Shown here: positions 12,404 through 13,846 of the stretch, piece after piece | Numbering within the stretch: the first letter of the stretch is position 1 | Layout: every line of letters starts with the position of its first letter | From: Chthonomonas sp. UBA2391 | GTDB lineage: Bacteria > Armatimonadota > Fimbriimonadia > Fimbriimonadales > Fimbriimonadaceae | Direction of reading: 5' to 3' | Assembly: GCA_002343825.1 (NCBI GenBank) | Contig: DDSL01000033.1 | Location: 1-13,846, forward strand | Length of the DNA stretch: 13,846 bases | Position numbers and translations under genes: made by a program | The notes under the pieces: model-generated | The model's database searches: none | Seen by the model: the letters and a program-made list of their open reading frames with translations, nothing else | Told to the model about the DNA's origin: nothing

Positions 12404-13846
12404 TTACTTGGAAAAGGAATGCCGGGCCACTACCCTGCGGCCCTCCGCCCTCAGTTCAAGTTTGTCACTTTTCTGTGGAAGGATCGACGCCGTCCCGCCT
12501 CTCAGGCTCAACTCCGTTTCTCCGTCTCGGTGAAGCCAGAAGAGTCGATATCCCGCTTCGCGCGGTTGCTTGACGTGGATCCGGACCGCCCGCCCGGCGG
12601 GATCTTCACCTTGCTTGAGTTCGCGAAATCGGACCGCCTCCTTGGGTTTCCGGTTGTCGATCAACATCCAAGGCTCTCGAAGGGCCTGCTGATAGGCCAG
12701 GGTGATTGAGGGTTGATCCAACACACTGTAGTTGTTCTTCTGTCGTCCCTCAATCGCCCACTTCGTTGCATCCATGCTCAACCAGCAGATTCCCTTGACG
12801 CTCGGATAGATCAGCGGCAAGCCGTAGTACATCTCTCGGAGCCGCTCGATGGCGAAGTCGTTTCGAAACTTACGGTCCAGGCTGCTCATGTGGCTGCTGG
12901 CATATTCGCAGATCAAGATCGGGTGACGGGCACCATAGAGCTCATCGACGTGCCGGACCCCATCCAGCGGGTGCCGCCAGCTCCCATCGCGCTTGGGGTC
13001 GTTGTCATAGAAGGGAACGCTGTAGACATTCACCCCCACCCAATCGACATACTCTCCCCCTGGATAGTAGTCCTCGATGTGGCGCTCGGGGATCTCAAAA
13101 ACGCACCAGACCATCGCCACATTCGGGGCCTCTTCGCGCATCACTCGAGTGACGATGCGCCATTTCTCGATGTAGAGTTTGGGGTCCCCGCTATAGCGAA
13201 CCCAATCCCCATTCATCTCGCTGGCAAAGCGCAAGAAGATCGGCACTCCGGCCTGACCGCAAGCCCGGGCGAAGCTGCGTAGCCACTCATCATCCTGGAC
13301 TTTTTCAAGGTATTTGGGTTCCCACGCGATCTGGGGCAGCGCTCCATTCTCCTTGCAATCTCGGACGAATTCGGCGGGAAAAGGCTGGTCGTAGCGGAGG
13401 TAGATGAAGGCCATCTGGTGCTGGATCCCGGTCCAACGGTTGAAGACCCCAAGATCGCGGCGCACTTTGCCGTTGGATTCCGTGTAGGTCTCGGTGATCT
13501 GGGCCTCGTTGTCGATAAAGGCTCCGGAGAGAAGTCCGGCGGCGGGTTCATGTTTGGCGAGAGGACGCTTCGGCGGCTCCTCATCGGGGACGAAAGCCCG
13601 GAGCCAGGTCTCGTACCGCTGGCTCCACCGGCGGTATTGAAAGGCCATGTTGTCGTCGCCTTTCTTGAAGAGGATCTCGGCCCCGAGGGCATAGGCCTTT
13701 CGGGCATCCTCGAAGTTGCCGACTCGGACCGCCTCTTCGGCCCAGATCCGGTGGTCGGCGGCGGATTGGGAGTCCGTGGCGACCTTGCGCAGATAAGCCT
13801 CTCGGTCGACTCGGAGGGCGACGACCTTTGGCCGGGTGGCGTCATA
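12404..13846 (-). CDS. GH26-like glycosidase with helical N-terminal region (5' end outside window)
   Basis: The frame is open from the TAA at 12404-12406 to the right edge, with no stop and no credible start in 13649-13846, so the N terminus lies beyond the window. ATG 13648 is an internal methionine. Upstream of it the frame reads helices such as DHRIWAEEAVRVGNFEDARK, resembling a TPR-type pair. Counting from that Met, a TIM-barrel-like domain follows with FLRFASEMNGDWVRY (Glu144, expected acid/base), WVGVNVYS (203-210) and ILICEYASS (Glu248, expected nucleophile). The spacing and the EMNG motif resemble GH26, the beta-mannanase family, but the usual His before the acid/base Glu is Ser here, so it is divergent and the substrate is open. 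A beta-rich tail of about 80 residues ends the protein. Export cannot be judged without the N terminus. Confidence 0.8.
   Translation of the reverse strand, partial: YDATRPKVVALRVDREAYLRKVATDSQSAADHRIWAEEAVRVGNFEDARKAYALGAEILFKKGDDNMAFQYRRWSQRYETWLRAFVPDEEPPKRPLAKHEPAAGLLSGAFIDNEAQITETYTESNGKVRRDLGVFNRWTGIQHQMAFIYLRYDQPFPAEFVRDCKENGALPQIAWEPKYLEKVQDDEWLRSFARACGQAGVPIFLRFASEMNGDWVRYSGDPKLYIEKWRIVTRVMREEAPNVAMVWCVFEIPERHIEDYYPGGEYVDWVGVNVYSVPFYDNDPKRDGSWRHPLDGVRHVDELYGARHPILICEYASSHMSSLDRKFRNDFAIERLREMYYGLPLIYPSVKGICWLSMDATKWAIEGRQKNNYSVLDQPSITLAYQQALREPWMLIDNRKPKEAVRFRELKQGEDPAGRAVRIHVKQPREAGYRLFWLHRDGETELSLRGGTASILPQKSDKLELRAEGRRVVARHSFSK

Noticed and set aside
1..13846. CRISPR arrays, tRNA or rRNA genes, insertion sequences
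   Set aside because: I saw no regularly spaced repeats, no cloverleaf or rRNA-like stretch, and no transposase motif or terminal inverted repeats.

Overview
The window is GC-rich, gene-dense bacterial chromosome with nine protein-coding genes, no RNA genes, no mobile elements and almost no intergenic space. The gene styles (secreted glycosidases with odd accessory domains, split housekeeping enzymes, genes without Shine-Dalgarno sites) would fit an environmental, poorly cultured lineage. My best guess is Armatimonadota/Fimbriimonadia-like, but nothing here proves it.

Layout. (1) 65-2170 (+): exported M60-family (enhancin/mucinase-type) metalloprotease. (2) 6573 down to 2188 (-): a tight four-gene block etfB - etfA - metH C-terminal half - putative lipoprotein. 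The first two junctions are 4-nt stop/start overlaps and the third is a 5-nt gap. (3) 9154-6626 (-): exported GH20 beta-N-acetylhexosaminidase-like protein. It ends in a strong hairpin-plus-U-tract terminator whose 3' arm also holds the etfB ribosome binding site. (4) 9209-10516 (+): exported N-acetylmuramoyl-L-alanine amidase with two C-terminal beta domains, divergent from the GH20 gene. (5) 12386-10485 (-): N-terminal half of carbamoyl-phosphate synthase large subunit, overlapping the amidase gene tail-to-tail by 32 nt. (6) 13846-12404 (-): GH26-like glycosidase whose N terminus lies beyond the right edge.

Two themes stand out. The secreted proteins (M60 protease, GH20 hexosaminidase, amidase, GH26-like enzyme) look like a toolkit for glycoproteins, amino-sugar polymers and peptidoglycan. 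The cytoplasmic proteins include two large enzymes, MetH and CarB, that are usually single chains but are here cut cleanly at a domain boundary, with the missing half absent from the neighbourhood. The MetH half carries the B12 and reactivation domains and is translationally coupled to an electron-transfer flavoprotein. This raises the untested idea that ETF supplies electrons for reactivating oxidised cobalamin.

The three genes that must begin their own transcripts (M60, GH20, amidase) lack Shine-Dalgarno sites. Each has an A(A/T)ACTA hexamer ending 5-6 nt before an ATG, the placement expected for promoters of leaderless mRNAs.
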